This document shows, one piece after another, positions 18,806-26,924 of a stretch of 64,000 nucleotides of DNA. The position numbers and the translations under genes were made by a program. Source of the DNA: Mucilaginibacter aquaedulcis (GTDB lineage: Bacteria; Bacteroidota; Bacteroidia; Sphingobacteriales; Sphingobacteriaceae); assembly GCF_030409325.1 (NCBI RefSeq), contig NZ_JAUFPR010000002.1:2170001-2234000 (forward strand), in the 5' to 3' direction. The stretch's first letter is position 1. Every line of letters starts with the position of its first letter. The notes under the pieces were generated by a model. The model was given only the letters and a program-made list of their open reading frames with translations, made no database searches and had not been told where the DNA came from.

Positions 18806-19390
18806 CCAAACAGGAATAAGCTTTTTGCGCTCCTGCATCATTTGTTCAAATTCTTCTGCGTTAAACTTCCCCGATTTTAGAAGCGGTGGCCGGCTGATGA
18901 AAGGAAAAATGATCATGCCCGCCAAATTCATAATCACATGATAAGGATGATAAGCTATTTTACCATCTGTATTTAAAGCTGCCAGTTGCCGGGCAAAATG
19001 TGATTTTAACAAAGGCTCTAAATTCTTGATCAGAGGCAGGTTGTTTGAGCCCGACATTACCTCTCCGATAATAAAGAACGGGTAATCCGGATTATTTAAA
19101 ACCAGGTCGATATAGAACGCTACCAAAAATTCAATTTTTTGAATAAGTGTGGTGGTGCTATCATTTACCACAGGGATGGCCTTATCAAAAAGCTGCTGAA
19201 CAGCCTCGGTCATGATGATTTCAAACAACTTTTCTTTACTGCGGAAATAATAATTAACAGAAGCAAGATTAATATCGGCCTGTAAGGCAATATCCCTGAT
19301 CTTGGCACCCTGGAAACCTTTTTGTGTAAACACAATTCTCGCGGCTTCCTTAATTTTTTCTTCTGTTGATATATCTGTAGCAGAACTCAT
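18782..19390 (-). CDS. TetR/AcrR family transcriptional repressor
   Basis: 202 residues. The N-terminal helix-turn-helix runs from about 15 to 60 (KGFQGAKIRDIALQADINLA then SVNYYFRSKEKLFEIIM), typical of the family; the rest is a helical ligand-binding domain. It follows the MFS exporter by 83 bases on the same strand and most likely represses that operon by binding the dyad at 21048-21067. The inducing drug or metabolite is unknown. Its last codons form one arm of a long hairpin with downstream DNA. Confidence 0.93.
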   Translation of the reverse strand: MSSATDISTEEKIKEAARIVFTQKGFQGAKIRDIALQADINLASVNYYFRSKEKLFEIIMTEAVQQLFDKAIPVVNDSTTTLIQKIEFLVAFYIDLVLNNPDYPFFIIGEVMSGSNNLPLIKNLEPLLKSHFARQLAALNTDGKIAYHPYHVIMNLAGMIIFPFISRPPLLKSGKFNAEEFEQMMQERKKLIPVWIAQTLGI

Positions 19391-19473
19391 GGCAAATTTT
19401 TAATCAGCTCAAATCTATATATTGTTAACACAAATAGCATGATTTAATTATTTACCCTCTGAATAGCCTGTTA

Positions 19474-21021
19474 TTAATGCCCGCCGGTGATTGCCTTTTG
19501 TCCTTTTTTGATCGGAGCCATGAATAATAACGGTATGGAAAACAGCATCACCAACCCAACAATCCAATACGCATCATTGTAAGTAAGCAATGCGCTCTGC
19601 TGGTTCACTACCCTTTCAACCGCGCCATAAGCCATTCGTGTTGCATCAGAAGCTGATTTCCCTTTGGCCATAAATACGTGCACATAATCGTTAAATCGCT
19701 GTATGAAGTGCAGGTTGGATGGTTCAATATTGGTTAAAAGGTTATTACGGTGAACAGCCTGCCTGATGTGTATCAGGGTAGTTAAGCCAGCAATACCAAA
19801 TGAACCGCCTAACTGGCGCATCATGTTATTTAAGCCTGCTCCCTGCCCAATTTCTGCACCATGCAGATCGCCGATGGCCAGTGTAGTTAAGGGTACAAAT
19901 AAAAGTGCCATTGCAATACCTCTGATGGCTAAGGGCCAAAAGAAATCGCTGCTGCCCATACCCAAAGTAGAATTGCTTAGCCATGCCGAAAATGCAAAAA
20001 ACAATAACATCCCTACCATAGCCAGCAATTGCGCGGGGACACCCTTATTCAAAAACATCCCCATAAATGGAATTACCGCAATGGTGAACAAACCGCCGGG
20101 AAATAAAACCTCGCCCGTTTGCTGTGCCGAAAAACCTAATAAATTTTGTGTAAAAACCGGAAACACAAAAGTCGATCCATATAGCCCCACGCCCAAAATA
20201 AAGGAGGTAAGCATACCAATAGCAAAGCTACGGTGCCTCATGATACTAAAATTGATGATCGGGTATTTCGTGCTGAGTTCCCGCCAAATAAACAGCAATA
20301 AGCCAAAAACTGTGGTTACCGATAACACGGTTATGTAAGGTGTGGCAAACCAGTCCTCGTCTTCGCCTTTTTCTAATACAGTTTGCAGGCTGCCGACAGA
20401 AACAGCCAATAATATAATACCCCACCAATCAACAGGGTTATCCCTCCCCTCTTTAGGAGTTGGCCGTACAAACAGGTAAGTACAGATAGCGGCTATGGCA
20501 CCTACCGGAAGATTCACGTAAAAGATCCATGGCCATGAGTAATTATCCGTTATCCAGCCCCCGATAGTTGGGCCCAGCGTTGGGCCAACAATAGCACCCA
20601 GACCAAATAACGCGGTCGCGGTACCTACCTGTTCTTTTGGCCAGGTATCCAGCAGTATGGCCTGTGCCGTTGATATCAAACCACCGCCTGCCATGCCCTG
20701 CAGAATACGAAAAGCTACCAGCTCGGTAAGCGTATGCGAGTTACCACATAAAAATGAGGCTATGGTAAAAACGATAATTGAGGTAAGAAAATAAGTTTTG
20801 CGGCCAAAGTAACTGCCAAGCCAGCCAGACATAGGCAGTATAATAACGTTGGCCACACTATAACCGGTAATGACCCAGGCAGCATCGGTTAATGTTGCCC
20901 CAAGGTTTCCCTGTATTTGTGGTATGGAAACGTTTACTATAGTAGTATCAATGAGTTCGAGTAATGAAGCGGTAATAACCGTAATGGTGATAATCCATTT
21001 TCTAAATCCAGTTTCAGCCAT
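19474..21021 (-). CDS. DHA2-type MFS drug exporter (EmrB/QacA subfamily)
   Basis: The 515-residue form from ATG 21021 begins MAETGFRKW and has about 14 hydrophobic segments. Motifs of the 14-TMS drug:H+ antiporters are present: ELIDTTIVNVSIPQIQGNLG in TM1, GSYFGRKTYFLT in the loop between TM2 and TM3, and the antiporter motif GLGAIVGPTLGPTIGGWI. An upstream in-frame start at 21087 would overlap the operator dyad and is rejected. EmrB-type pumps usually act with an EmrA adaptor and TolC; neither is adjacent here, so partners must be elsewhere or the pump works alone. Regulated by the tetR gene behind it (inference). Confidence 0.93.
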   Translation of the reverse strand: MAETGFRKWIITITVITASLLELIDTTIVNVSIPQIQGNLGATLTDAAWVITGYSVANVIILPMSGWLGSYFGRKTYFLTSIIVFTIASFLCGNSHTLTELVAFRILQGMAGGGLISTAQAILLDTWPKEQVGTATALFGLGAIVGPTLGPTIGGWITDNYSWPWIFYVNLPVGAIAAICTYLFVRPTPKEGRDNPVDWWGIILLAVSVGSLQTVLEKGEDEDWFATPYITVLSVTTVFGLLLFIWRELSTKYPIINFSIMRHRSFAIGMLTSFILGVGLYGSTFVFPVFTQNLLGFSAQQTGEVLFPGGLFTIAVIPFMGMFLNKGVPAQLLAMVGMLLFFAFSAWLSNSTLGMGSSDFFWPLAIRGIAMALLFVPLTTLAIGDLHGAEIGQGAGLNNMMRQLGGSFGIAGLTTLIHIRQAVHRNNLLTNIEPSNLHFIQRFNDYVHVFMAKGKSASDATRMAYGAVERVVNQQSALLTYNDAYWIVGLVMLFSIPLLFMAPIKKGQKAITGGH

Positions 21022-21047
21022 TGTTTTAATGAATAAATAATGGACAA

Positions 21048-21067
21048 AATTAATCAATCGATTAATT
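21048..21067. promoter_or_regulatory. Candidate TetR operator before the MFS exporter
   Basis: A perfect inverted repeat with 8-base arms, AATTAATC and GATTAATT, around a 4-base spacer, ending 26 bases before the exporter ATG at 21021. A second perfect palindrome, AAACAATTGTTT, follows at 21069-21080. Position and symmetry fit binding by the co-encoded TetR protein. Confidence 0.6.
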
Positions 21068-21220
21068 AAAACAATTGTTTGAAACAATAACTTGAAACAG
21101 TTTTACAATTCTATGTTATTAGTTTCACAAACTGCTGTTTGCGCCTCGGAAATATGCAAGTTTACAGCCTGGCCATATGGTTCCATTGGCGTAGGCGGGA
21201 CGAATTATTTATAAAAAAAT

Positions 21221-21238
21221 TTTATGTATATACATAAA
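21221..21238. promoter_or_regulatory. Perfect 18-base palindrome upstream of the sterol-desaturase-like gene
   Basis: TTTATGTATATACATAAA reads the same on both strands and ends 51 bases before the ATG at 21290. It is a plausible operator. Between it and the start lies GCGTTATA (21251-21258), the half-site also found in the dyads near the ModE-type gene. Confidence 0.4.
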
Positions 21239-21289
21239 TACATATATATTGCGTTATAAATCAGTAAACCAATTATAAACTTTAATGCT

Positions 21290-22354
21290 ATGGATTTTTT
21301 AGAGGCCATATTCAAGAACTTCGTAGGCTTTTTCGGCTTTAATAGTTTGATTGCTATCATCAAATCAGGCGATTACGATAAACTGCTCACTTACGAGGGG
21401 TTTAAATCGCTCATGTTCCCGATTATGCCGTTTTTACTGGTAATTGAAATTATACGTGCCGGCTTTTATAAACGGTTTAAGGTTATTCACTACAAGTTGC
21501 CGTTTTTCTCGTACGTTTTAAATGCTTTTGTAGGCCGCGTAATTGCAATTGCAATGGTTGGTCTTTGTATTGGCTTATTTGAGAAATACGCCATTTTTAA
21601 ACTCTCATTCACCTGGTATTGGTTTATTTACGGCTATATAGTTTGGGAGTTTGGCCATTTTCTTTACCATTATTGGGGTCATAAGGTAAGGTTGTTCTGG
21701 TGCTTGCACTCAACTCACCATGCCCCCGAAACCATGAACCTATCAGTAAGTTATGCTCACTTCTTTTTGGAAGGTCCATATGCCGATTTTATCCGCACAA
21801 CGGTTTGTATCTTGTTGGGGGTACCTCCTGCCATGTTGTTTGTAATTATGTTTATTGATGGTTTCTGGGGAGGTATGATCCACATTGGCGAAAATTTGGT
21901 AAATGATGGTCGCTTAGGTTTCCTGAACAATATCATACTTACACCATCGCACCACCGGGTACACCATGCTAAAAATCCGTTGTATATGGATACCAATTTC
22001 TGTAACCTGCTTCCTATATGGGATAAGGTATTTGGCACCTACCAGAATGAAGACCGCAAAATCCCGATTGAATACGGTATTAGCCGCCCTATGATCAAAA
22101 ACAGCTTTCTGGATGCTTATTTTGGCGAAATTGTGGCCCTGGCTAAGGATGTACATAAGGCACCCGGCATTAAAAATAAATTCCTTTACCTTGTTATGCC
22201 TCCAGGCTGGAGCCATACCGGCGATCATAAAATGACCACTGTAGTTAAAAAGAAATATTTTGAGGAACTGCAGCAAACAGGAAAACAACCGGAAGCAAAT
22301 ACCAACAATAACATACCAGAATCGCAAGGTGGCAACCCGGTTGCCCTGTCATAA
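21290..22354 (+). CDS. Sterol desaturase / fatty acid hydroxylase family membrane enzyme
   Basis: 354 residues with several membrane helices in the first 200. The di-iron histidine clusters are in order: HFLYH, HSTHH, and HHRVHH, the eight-His pattern of the fatty acid hydroxylase superfamily. These integral-membrane enzymes hydroxylate or desaturate lipid chains with O2. The usual bacterial substrates include fatty acyl groups, carotenoids or ether lipids; the sequence does not decide which. The last 90 residues form a polar tail. A palindrome sits upstream. The ModE-type gene starts 64 bases after the stop on the same strand. Confidence 0.9.
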   Translation: MDFLEAIFKNFVGFFGFNSLIAIIKSGDYDKLLTYEGFKSLMFPIMPFLLVIEIIRAGFYKRFKVIHYKLPFFSYVLNAFVGRVIAIAMVGLCIGLFEKYAIFKLSFTWYWFIYGYIVWEFGHFLYHYWGHKVRLFWCLHSTHHAPETMNLSVSYAHFFLEGPYADFIRTTVCILLGVPPAMLFVIMFIDGFWGGMIHIGENLVNDGRLGFLNNIILTPSHHRVHHAKNPLYMDTNFCNLLPIWDKVFGTYQNEDRKIPIEYGISRPMIKNSFLDAYFGEIVALAKDVHKAPGIKNKFLYLVMPPGWSHTGDHKMTTVVKKKYFEELQQTGKQPEANTNNNIPESQGGNPVALS

Positions 22355-22392
22355 AATACCGAAGGCAATTCAATACCTTTTTGCTTTTAATC

Positions 22393-22435
22393 AAAATAGC
22401 GTTACTTTCATTACTATAATGAGTAACGCTATTTT
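22393..22435. promoter_or_regulatory. Long perfect dyad spanning the start codon of the ModE-type gene
   Basis: AAAATAGCGTTACT (22393-22406) is exactly mirrored by AGTAACGCTATTTT (22422-22435) with 15 bases between. The ATG at 22419 lies inside the spacer and the right arm codes the first residues. Such a site would allow tight autorepression, or the RNA hairpin could hide the start codon. The GCGTTA half-site recurs in the dyad before the TonB receptor. Confidence 0.65.
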
Positions 22436-22763
22436 TAATTTAAACGGCAGGGTTTGGATAGAAACTGCTGATGAAAAAATACTTGGACACGGGCGCATAG
22501 AGTTGTTGGAGCGTATTCAGGCTTCCGGTTCTATCAGGCAGGCGGCTTTGCAAATGAAAATGTCATACAAACAAGCCTGGGATCTGGTTAACCATATGAA
22601 TAACCGTTTTGGCCAGCCTCTCGTAACATCTCACCGCGGAGGCAAAGGTGGTGGCAAAGCCATTGTTACTGAATATGGCTTAAAAGTGATCAATCATTTT
22701 CATGTGCTGCACCAAAAATTACAGGAGTTTTTAAAAGAAAATTTACAAAACCTGACATTTTAA
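22419..22763 (+). CDS. ModE-type winged-helix regulator without a molybdate-binding domain
   Basis: The 114-residue product aligns by eye with the DNA-binding half of ModE: SGSIRQAALQMKMSYKQAWD, then HMNNRFGQPLV and the GGKGGGKAIVTEYG signature (about residues 73-87). The TOBE domains that bind molybdate or tungstate in E. coli ModE are absent. The open frame starts earlier (22260) inside the preceding gene, but ATG 22419 matches the family start and sits in a large dyad. Role by family: control of molybdate uptake or molybdoenzyme genes. The next three genes on the same strand are likely targets. Confidence 0.88.
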   Translation: MSNAIFNLNGRVWIETADEKILGHGRIELLERIQASGSIRQAALQMKMSYKQAWDLVNHMNNRFGQPLVTSHRGGKGGGKAIVTEYGLKVINHFHVLHQKLQEFLKENLQNLTF

Positions 22764-22836
22764 GAGCCGTAATCTCCCTCTTTTGTCAAAAAGCAAACTG
22801 ATTTCTTCATATAATCAGCCAAAATTGCGATTTTGC

Positions 22837-22858
22837 GTTATATTTTATTTTATATAAC
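22837..22858. promoter_or_regulatory. ModE-box-like inverted repeat before the TonB receptor gene
   Basis: GTTATAT-N8-ATATAAC is a perfect inverted repeat 13 bases before the ATG at 22872. It resembles, from memory, the CGTTATAT...ATATAACG boxes bound by proteobacterial ModE. The left arm continues as GCGTTATAT, sharing GCGTTA with the dyad at the ModE-type gene. Confidence 0.6.
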
Positions 22859-22871
22859 CAAAATCTTACAT

Positions 22872-24875
22872 ATGAAAAAAATCTTACGCTCCATCATTTT
22901 ACCTACTGCATTTTTTGCCCTTTTAAATACTGATCTCAGGGCTCAAAATGCCGATACCTCCCGGCATGTTTTCCAACTGGGTCAGGTTAATATCATCGGC
23001 ACCCGGGATAGCCTCCGGTCTGATAAATTGGGGGCGGGTACCATCAACCGGTACAACAGGCTTACTGTTTCAAATGCATTAAATCTGCTGCCCGGCATTA
23101 CCCTGACAGCGGTTGGCCCGCGTAATGAATCGGCGGTAAGTGTGAGGGGGTTTGACGTAAGATCGGTGCCTATTTATCTGGATGGTATCCCGCTATATGT
23201 ACCTTATGATGGTTATGTTGATCTGGCCAGATTTAACACCTTCAATCTATCGGAGATACAGGTAGCCAAAGGCTATTCATCAGTTTTATACGGGCCAAAC
23301 GCTGAGGGTGGCGCTATTAACCTTATCAGCCGTAAACCGGTTAAGCCCTTTGAGTTTAATGCCGTTGCTGGCTGGTTAAGCGGAGGTTACAGGTTAAACA
23401 CCAACATTGGTTCAAACCTGGGCAAGTTTTATTACGAAGTTTCGGCATCACAACTCAAACGTAACTGGTACCCGCTATCGCATGATTTTAAGCCTGTTAA
23501 AAATGAAGACGGCGGCCACCGCGATAATTCCTATAACAATGATGTGGCTGTGAGCGGTAAAGTTGGCTTTACCCCCACCGCTAATCAAGAATACGCCATA
23601 GGTTACAGCTACCAACACGGTACTAAAGGAACACCGGTTTATGCAGGTGATGATGCCTCAAACTCACTGTTTAAAAGTCCGCGGTATTGGAAATGGCCCA
23701 ACTGGGATACCCAAAGCCTTTACTTACTGAGTAATAACCGCATTAACAGCACCAACGTGATCAAAACACGCTGGTATTATGACCAGTTTAAAAATAACCT
23801 GCAAAGCTTTGATGATGCATCCTACAGCACTATGACCAAACCATATGCCTTTACCAGTATTTATAACGATTACACCCTGGGCAGCAGCATCATGTTTGAA
23901 AACACTTCATTCAAAAATAACAGCTTTAGCCTGGCGGGGCATTTTAAACAGGATGTACACCGCGAGCACAACGTTGGTGAGCCTACCCGCCGTGATGCGG
24001 ATAATAACTTTACCGTTGGAGCAGAGGATACCTATCATATTACATCGGCATTTAAAGCCAATGCTGGTGTAAGTTACATGAACAGGCACAGCACCGATGC
24101 TCAGCAATATACCAACGGCGTAATAAGCGATCTGCCTGCTAACAGTAACAGCGCCTGGAACTTGCAGGGATTATTGCAGTATGATATTGATACCACCAAT
24201 ACGCTGAGCCTTTCGGTAGCACGAAAAACCAGGTTCGCTACTATTAAAGACAGGTATTCATACCGTTTCGGCACCGCTATTCCCAACCCTGACCTGAAGG
24301 CTGAAAACGCTGTAAATTATGATCTTAGCTACCGCACCCTGCTGGTAGGAAAGTTGAATATACAAGCATCGCTGTTTTATAGCAAGATCAACAACCTGAT
24401 ACAAACTGTAAATAATGTGCAGGTAGATCCCAAAACAGGTACCCAGCAATCGCAGGTGCAAAATGTTGGTCGCGCCGAGTATTATGGTGCCGAATTTGCC
24501 ATTGGCTACCCAATTGCCAATCAGTTAAGAATAGATGCCAATTACACTTACCTGAAACGTAAAAACTTATCAAGCCCCAATATTTTCCTGACAGATGTAC
24601 CGCAGAACAAAGTGTTTGGATCAATCCAGTACACACCTATCAGCAAGTTATATGTCATGGCCAGTGAGGAATATAACTCCAAACGTTACAGCACCAGCTA
24701 TGGCACCGTATCCGGAGCGTTTTATCTGACCAATGTAAAGGCGCACTTAACACTGATAAAGGGCTTTTCTATTGAAGGTGGTGTAAATAATTTGTTCGAC
24801 AGGAATTATACCCTGGTAGAAGGTTTCCCTGAGGCCGGAAGAAACTATTTTGCCAACGTGATATTTAATTATTGA
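22872..24875 (+). CDS. TonB-dependent outer-membrane receptor
   Basis: 667 residues from ATG 22872; an upstream in-frame start at 22833 falls on the dyad and is rejected. A signal peptide ends LRAQ. The plug domain carries SVRGFDVRSVPIYLDGIPLY and VLYGPNAEGGAINLISRKPV; the remainder is a 22-strand-type barrel ending in NVIFNY with a terminal aromatic. The size and lack of the carboxypeptidase-like N-terminal domain place it with siderophore/cobalamin/metal receptors, not SusC. The ModE-type regulator just upstream suggests its ligand could be molybdate, tungstate or a chelate of them (inference). Confidence 0.92.
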   Translation: MKKILRSIILPTAFFALLNTDLRAQNADTSRHVFQLGQVNIIGTRDSLRSDKLGAGTINRYNRLTVSNALNLLPGITLTAVGPRNESAVSVRGFDVRSVPIYLDGIPLYVPYDGYVDLARFNTFNLSEIQVAKGYSSVLYGPNAEGGAINLISRKPVKPFEFNAVAGWLSGGYRLNTNIGSNLGKFYYEVSASQLKRNWYPLSHDFKPVKNEDGGHRDNSYNNDVAVSGKVGFTPTANQEYAIGYSYQHGTKGTPVYAGDDASNSLFKSPRYWKWPNWDTQSLYLLSNNRINSTNVIKTRWYYDQFKNNLQSFDDASYSTMTKPYAFTSIYNDYTLGSSIMFENTSFKNNSFSLAGHFKQDVHREHNVGEPTRRDADNNFTVGAEDTYHITSAFKANAGVSYMNRHSTDAQQYTNGVISDLPANSNSAWNLQGLLQYDIDTTNTLSLSVARKTRFATIKDRYSYRFGTAIPNPDLKAENAVNYDLSYRTLLVGKLNIQASLFYSKINNLIQTVNNVQVDPKTGTQQSQVQNVGRAEYYGAEFAIGYPIANQLRIDANYTYLKRKNLSSPNIFLTDVPQNKVFGSIQYTPISKLYVMASEEYNSKRYSTSYGTVSGAFYLTNVKAHLTLIKGFSIEGGVNNLFDRNYTLVEGFPEAGRNYFANVIFNY

Positions 24876-24915
24876 TGATAATCCGGCATTATTTAGCCTC
24901 GCTAAAAAAATCATA

Positions 24916-25003
24916 TCATTGCGAACGTAGTGTGGCAATCGTAAACTTTACAGAAAGGACTGCTCAGTTCGCGATTGCTTCGTCGTTCCTCCTCGCAATG
25001 ACA
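24916..25003 (-). repeat. REP-like inverted repeat, family A (copy 1)
   Basis: About 88 bases bounded by TCATTGCGA and TCGCAATGA. Read on minus its first 32 bases are identical to the start of copy 2 at 31336-31424, which is on the opposite strand. The inner part differs but keeps CGATTGCCAC. It lies between the TonB receptor and peroxidase genes. Confidence 0.85.
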
Positions 25004-25095
25004 TGTTTAACTACCCTTCTTTCCGCCGCAGAATAAGAGAGGGTGGTCGAGCGTAGCGATGACCGGGTGAGTCCATTATTTCATTAAATTTGTTC

Positions 25096-26241
25096 ATGAA
25101 TACCGGCAAAAAGCAAAATCTGTTCGCCAAAGTGTGGCTTAAAAAAAGCCACACTTTGCTTGTGCTGTTTATATTCATGATTCTTTTATCGGGCCTCAGC
25201 TTCACTTCAAACCCGGTTGAAACAGGACCTTACAACCTGGTGTATCCGGCAAACTTTGGTAACCGGATCAGCATCCCGGCAGATAACCCTACCACTAAGC
25301 AAGGCGTTTATTTAGGGCGGATGTTGTTTTACGAAACCAGGCTATCAGCGAATAATACACTTTCCTGCAACAGCTGTCATCAGCAAAACAAAGCTTTTAC
25401 AGATGGTCTTGCTTTGAGTAAAGGAGTTGATGGAGTGCTTACACCGCGCAATTCCATGTCATTGGCCAACTTGTTATGGGCGCGTAAATTCTTTTGGGAT
25501 GGCCGGGCCAACGGGCTTGAAGAGCAGGCTGTTACCCCCCTCACAAATCCGCACGAAATGGGGCAGTCGTTAGCCATATCAGCGCAAAAACTTAGTAAAA
25601 CAGCCACTTATCCCACATTATTCAAACTGGTTTATGGTGATGAACACATTACCGGCGATCGTATAGTTAAAGCCATATCGCAGTTTGAACGTACACTCAT
25701 CTCCGCCAATTCCCGCTATGATCAATACCAGCGAGGCGCGTATAAACCAACTGATGACGAGTTAAAAGGCATGGAGTTGTTTAATAATGGACCTCAACCA
25801 GAAAAAGGTATCCGTGGAGCCAACTGCGGCCATTGCCACGGCGGGCCTAAAACTTATATGGAGCTTTTTCATAACAATGGATTAGACAGCCTCCCCAAAG
25901 ACTCAGGCATAGCTTCATTTACCCACTTGCAAACTGACCAAGGCCGCTTTAAGGTACCAACCCTGCGCAACATTGCCCTTACCGCACCCTATATGCACGA
26001 TGGCCGCTTTAAAACCTTAGCTGAAGTGGTTGATCATTACAGCGATCATATCCTGGAGTCTGCTTCTCTCAGTACTTTTCTTCGCGGCGAATCAAACGAG
26101 GTTGGAGGTAAAAGCCTGAAACTCCTGCCAATTGAAAAAAAGCAGATCATTGCTTTTTTAAATATGCTTACAGACAGTACCTTTATCAATAATCCCGAAT
26201 TTGCTGATCCGAACTCATTAACCGCAAAAACCAAACACTAA
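25096..26241 (+). CDS. Dihaem cytochrome-c peroxidase (MauG/CcpA family)
   Basis: 381 residues from ATG 25096. A single N-terminal hydrophobic segment (about 20-37) exports or anchors it. Two c-haem sites are present, CNSCH (91-95) and CGHCH (244-248), and the electron-entry region ends with the APYMHDGR segment holding the likely distal Met. Family reaction: reduction of hydrogen peroxide, or oxidation of a partner as in MauG, in the periplasm. It is 220 bases after the TonB receptor, with a REP element between, and 13 bases before the molybdopterin-domain-like gene, with which it must be co-transcribed. Confidence 0.93.
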   Translation: MNTGKKQNLFAKVWLKKSHTLLVLFIFMILLSGLSFTSNPVETGPYNLVYPANFGNRISIPADNPTTKQGVYLGRMLFYETRLSANNTLSCNSCHQQNKAFTDGLALSKGVDGVLTPRNSMSLANLLWARKFFWDGRANGLEEQAVTPLTNPHEMGQSLAISAQKLSKTATYPTLFKLVYGDEHITGDRIVKAISQFERTLISANSRYDQYQRGAYKPTDDELKGMELFNNGPQPEKGIRGANCGHCHGGPKTYMELFHNNGLDSLPKDSGIASFTHLQTDQGRFKVPTLRNIALTAPYMHDGRFKTLAEVVDHYSDHILESASLSTFLRGESNEVGGKSLKLLPIEKKQIIAFLNMLTDSTFINNPEFADPNSLTAKTKH

Positions 26242-26254
26242 TAACCATACACCC

Positions 26255-26746
26255 ATGAAAAAGCATTTGATAATAGCCTGTTTAGCTTTACTAAGTTTTA
26301 CGGCCATTCCGTTTATAACGCAGGCACAAACCATTAAAGTAAGTGGTGAGGTTACCACTCCCCTAACCATTGACGCGGCTTATCTGCAAAAACTCGCCCC
26401 AACTACCGTAACCCGTAAGGACAGGGATGGAAAAGACCATACTTACACCGGTGTGATATTGGCCGAGATACTCAAAAACGCAGGTGTTACCTTAGGCCCG
26501 GAACTTAAAGGTGAAAACCTAACCAAATACTTACAGGTGGAAGCCAGCGACGGCTACCAGGTAATCTTTGCCCTGGCCGAACTGGATAAAAGCTTTACCG
26601 ACCGCACCATCATCCTGGCAGATAAAGTTGACGGCCAACCCTTAGCCCCCGGCGATGGCCCCTACCGCATCATTGTTCAGGACGAAAAGAAACCCGCCCG
26701 CTGCATTAAGCAGGTAACTGCCATGCAGGTGCATTTTGTGAAGTAG
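26255..26746 (+). CDS. Periplasmic molybdopterin-binding-domain-like protein
   Basis: 163 residues with a signal peptide ending TQAQ. The mature part resembles the oxidoreductase molybdopterin-binding domain of the sulfite-oxidase fold: YTGVILAEILKNAGV, then ASDGYQVIFALAELD, ILADKVDGQPL and GDGPYRIIVQD. The Cys that holds molybdenum in true sulfite-oxidase-type enzymes should precede the YTG segment but is missing; the only Cys of the mature chain is Cys150 near the end. It is therefore probably not a standard molybdoenzyme. It may bind a pterin cofactor or have become a structural partner of the peroxidase (inference). It follows the peroxidase gene by 13 bases. Confidence 0.82.
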   Translation: MKKHLIIACLALLSFTAIPFITQAQTIKVSGEVTTPLTIDAAYLQKLAPTTVTRKDRDGKDHTYTGVILAEILKNAGVTLGPELKGENLTKYLQVEASDGYQVIFALAELDKSFTDRTIILADKVDGQPLAPGDGPYRIIVQDEKKPARCIKQVTAMQVHFVK

Positions 26747-26770
26747 AGGACATAAATGCGTAAAAAGGAA

Positions 26771-26891
26771 TTGTCATTTCGACGAGGAACGAGGAGAAAT
26801 CTTCTACGCCCTTACACAGTGAATTTCAAGGTGTAGAAGATTTCTCTTTCGCGCCAAGCTCATATCCACCCCTGCTCTATCGAAATGACAA
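26771..26891. repeat. REP-like inverted repeat, family B
   Basis: About 120 bases bounded by TTGTCATTTCGA and TCGAAATGACAA, with an inner dyad GAGAAATCTTCTAC / GTAGAAGATTTCTC. This fills most of the gap between the molybdopterin-like gene and the ankyrin gene. No other copy is in the window, but the build matches dispersed repeats common in Bacteroidota genomes. Confidence 0.75.
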
Positions 26892-26924
26892 CATAGAGAT
26901 ACTACGTAACGTCGTAGAGGAGCC

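Noticed and set aside
22260-22763. Longer 167-residue form of the ModE-type protein
   Set aside because: The extra 53 residues overlap the preceding gene and have no family support; ATG 22419 matches the ModE start.
24916-25003. Miniature insertion sequence (MITE)
   Set aside because: No target-site duplication could be shown and two copies are too few; REP-like is the more careful name.
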